Positions 17,114 through 17,129 of a stretch of 17,129 bases of DNA are shown here, one piece after another. This stretch comes from an uncultured Verrucomicrobiota bacterium (lineage in GTDB: Bacteria > Verrucomicrobiota > Verrucomicrobiae > Opitutales > Opitutaceae). The position numbers and the translations under genes are program-made. The stretch's first letter is position 1, and the number at the start of each line of letters is the position of its first letter. Below the pieces are notes generated by a model. The model saw only the letters and a program-made list of their open reading frames with translations. It ran no database searches and had not been told where the DNA came from. The stretch spans positions 1 to 17,129 of the forward strand of contig CAMLQS010000077.1 in assembly GCA_946482165.1 (NCBI GenBank), written 5' to 3'.

Positions 17114-17129
17114 CCCCCGCGCCCCCCTG

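Overview
The window is GC-rich chromosomal DNA with closely packed housekeeping genes on both strands. The gene families (a large DUF1800 protein, a proline-rich TonB-like protein, a GxxExxY protein, a lipoprotein with a C-terminal DPF...DGEND...DLVW tail), the GC content, the lack of Shine-Dalgarno sequences and the short repeat arrays between genes point to Verrucomicrobiota, most likely an Opitutaceae relative. That placement is inference; there is no rRNA in the window.

Layout: (1) 191-2491, plus: a predicted lipoprotein of unknown function, then a histone-deacetylase-fold amidohydrolase 12 nt later. (2) 2612-5169, minus: an operon-like run of maf (nucleotide pyrophosphatase), a TonB-like membrane-anchored protein and an RluA-type pseudouridine synthase; the last two overlap by ATGA. 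(3) 5298-8714, plus: glutamine-dependent NAD+ synthetase, a small GxxExxY gene inside a 34-bp inverted repeat, and glutamate-1-semialdehyde aminomutase (hemL). (4) 8803-9306, minus: a META-domain lipoprotein. (5) 9584-11257, plus: a ComEC/Rec2-type DNA-uptake channel. (6) 11306-13436, minus: trigger factor and ClpP, each followed by its own intrinsic terminator. (7) 13590-15439, plus: tsaB and alr overlapping by ATGA. (8) 15537-17033, plus: a DUF1800 protein.

Most of the window is ordinary metabolism, translation quality control and envelope biology. The unusual signal is in the short repeats. At 6968-7420 a 453-bp unit carries a PD-(D/E)XK-like GxxExxY gene of about 55% GC between inverted 34-bp arms that match at 31 of 34 positions. 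Each arm is three 10-bp CACTAAT units, and the gene's start codon lies inside the left arm. The unit sits exactly between nadE and hemL and looks like a minimal mobile cassette. A decayed inverted pair of a different repeat (2497-2593), a CATTGGT heptamer array at the right edge (17081-17113), a GCTCCNN heptamer array before nadE, and a heptapeptide repeat inside the NadE linker suggest the genome is seeded with short-period repeat arrays.

None of the 14 genes has a convincing Shine-Dalgarno sequence; several starts follow pyrimidine-rich stretches instead.
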